Below are positions 12,641 to 13,507 of a DNA stretch of 13,507 nt, one piece after another (positions within the stretch are counted from its first letter, which is position 1; each line of letters opens with the position of its first letter). The notes under the pieces were generated by a model that was not told the DNA's origin, did no database searches, and saw nothing but the letters and a program-made list of their open reading frames with translations. Made by a program: the position numbers and the translations under genes. This stretch comes from CAZJDV01 sp964544865 (GTDB taxonomy: Bacteria; Chloroflexota; Dehalococcoidia; Lucifugimonadales; CAJWER01). Location of the stretch: positions 1 through 13,507 of the forward strand of contig CAZJDV010000070.1 of assembly GCA_964544865.1 (NCBI GenBank), written 5' to 3'.

Positions 12641-13189
12641 TATGTCTTGCCGTCCATGTTTTCACCACTTTTCTGACCGGCCCTGGGAAAGCTCCGTTCC
12701 GTACCCATGTGCCGCCAGAAGGGGAGTTGTGATTCGCTGGCACGTCTCATGAATGTGGGCAGATCCGATATGGGTTCAACGCACTACGGGAATTGGGCAT
12801 TGGCAAGGGAGTTCATGTGGCGGTTTCGGCGGTGACTTTGGAGTCTGCGCTGGTGGGGCCGGCCAGAAAGTTCAGAGATAGATCACTGAGCGGGACCAAT
12901 GGCAGGAGGGTCTCATGCAGGCCCGGGCGTTGCGGGCGACTGTCGGGAGGGGAGGGACGGGCCACGGCCGCGACGGCCGGCGGAACGCCATCGTTAGCGA
13001 CTCAGTATCAGATTGCTATGACTCCGTTGCAACCGGGTCCAACCGGCCCATGGGGCGCTCTGACGATGAGAGGGCTGAAAAACCCGAGATGTGTGGCGCC
13101 GCGAAAGATGTTCGGCGCCCCGGCCCCGGATGTCGAGCGGATCGAAGCGTGCGGAGGTTTGATCCACGCCTGCCCTTTGACTGCGCGAG
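12641..13189. other. Gene-poor stretch before the archaellin fragment
   Basis: No convincing gene is seen in about 550 bases. The best candidate is a plus-strand ORF at 12915-13193 (92 codons) with AGGAGG five bases before its ATG, but its product is low-complexity Arg/Gly/Asp-rich with no family resemblance and no promoter. GGCGCC repeats at 13099-13124 could form a 6-bp hairpin behind the archaellin gene, though without an adjacent T run. Confidence 0.4.
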
Positions 13190-13507
13190 CTAGTTCAGAT
13201 CGACGATGAGCTGGAGTCTCGGCGGGATCGTCCTCTCCAGAACGAGAACCGATCCTTGCTGGGGTTTGGCTTTTCTACGCGGAACTTGGTGTTGATGCCC
13301 AGGCGGGTGGTGAGGTACTGGGTGTTGGTGGTGGTGCCCAGGTTGTAGTCGGTGCCGTCGTAGTCGTGCAGCCAGACGGTGATCTCAGCCTGCTTGTCCG
13401 GGTCGAGGATGTTGTCGCCGTTGGTCTTGCCGAGGAATGTGATCGTCCAGTCCAGGTCCTTGATGAACTGGTTTTCATCGCTATACGAGATGATCATGAC
13501 CGACTGT
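13190..13507 (-). pseudogene. Archaellin (archaeal-type flagellin), C-terminal half, frameshifted and cut by the window edge
   Basis: Reading leftward from the edge, the frame gives SVMIISYSDENQFIKDLDW, TITFLGKTNGDNILDPDKQ and AEITVWLHDYDGTDYNLGTT, then LTTRLGINTKFRVE. This is the archaellin globular-domain pattern: ISY(S/T)D.NQ, DL.W, GDN.L..G/D..EI.V.L, L..NT.F.IE. After GAA the open frame becomes nonsense (KPNPSKDRFSFW). Shifting by one base at the A4 run 13271-13274 gives AKPQQGSVLVLERTIPPRLQ, then LIVDLN and TAG at 13192-13190, the expected archaellin C-terminus (KP..G..L.IERT.P). So one missing base (or two extra) breaks an otherwise intact gene. The N-terminal class III signal peptide and assembly helix lie right of the window. 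Archaellin polymerises into the type IV pilus-like archaellum filament. Archaellum loci have been reported in some Chloroflexota, which fits the rest of the window. A consensus error is quite possible. Confidence 0.8.

Noticed and set aside
12793..13209. Plus-strand ORFs at 12793-13209 and 12915-13193, the latter with AGGAGG before its ATG.
   Set aside because: The products are low-complexity and basic, no promoter is present, and they run into the archaellin gene on the other strand.
1..13507. CRISPR arrays, insertion sequences or transposase genes.
   Set aside because: No regularly spaced repeats, terminal inverted repeats with a transposase, or integrase genes were seen on either strand.

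Overview
The window reads as a GC-rich bacterial chromosome segment. Gene content and protein style point to Chloroflexota, probably an uncultured Dehalococcoidia/SAR202-like lineage. The pointers are a DUF5679-type mini zinc ribbon, a stand-alone MetE C-terminal domain enzyme, an Asp-box sialidase-like protein, and an archaellin-type C-terminus at the right edge. This assignment is inferred from remembered family distributions, not from a search.

Layout. 1-174 is the tail of RNase PH (+). 328-1467 runs leftward: a 62-residue acidic protein with its own weak promoter, and an Erm-type rRNA adenine methyltransferase behind a near-consensus sigma70 promoter. 1836-2206 is a VOC/glyoxalase-like gene split by a one-base frameshift. 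2298-5894 is the classic rpmH-rnpA-yidD-yidC-jag cluster, driven by a perfect TTGACA/TATAAT promoter. It carries a BamB-like beta-propeller lipoprotein between yidD and yidC, and yidC and jag overlap by 116 bases. 5956-9172 continues rightward: a PfkB-family kinase, a MetE-like zinc methyltransferase with its own promoter, a thioredoxin-fold protein with a CX4C motif, and a signal-peptide plus membrane-anchor protein of FixH/YtkA style. 9616-10764 is an Asp-box (BNR) sialidase-like protein. From 11049 to the right edge everything runs leftward: a 46-47 residue zinc-ribbon protein, a 5'-truncated and frameshifted remnant of a phytoene-desaturase-like FAD oxidoreductase, an unrecognised two-helix membrane protein, and the C-terminal half of an archaellin, also frameshifted.

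How the genes work together. The rpmH-jag block is a translation and membrane-insertion module: ribosomal protein L34, RNase P protein, the YidD factor, YidC insertase and the Jag/KhpB RNA-binding protein. The propeller lipoprotein inside it is a candidate partner in membrane protein assembly. The thioredoxin-like and FixH/YtkA-like genes overlap and are likely co-translated.

Two things deserve attention. The first is an archaellin-like gene in an otherwise bacterial context. The second is at least three single-base frame breaks (VOC near 1980, FAD oxidoreductase near 11584, archaellin near 13272), plus a possible fourth at the erm start. All lie in or next to short homopolymer or GC runs, so consensus errors are as likely as real pseudogenes.
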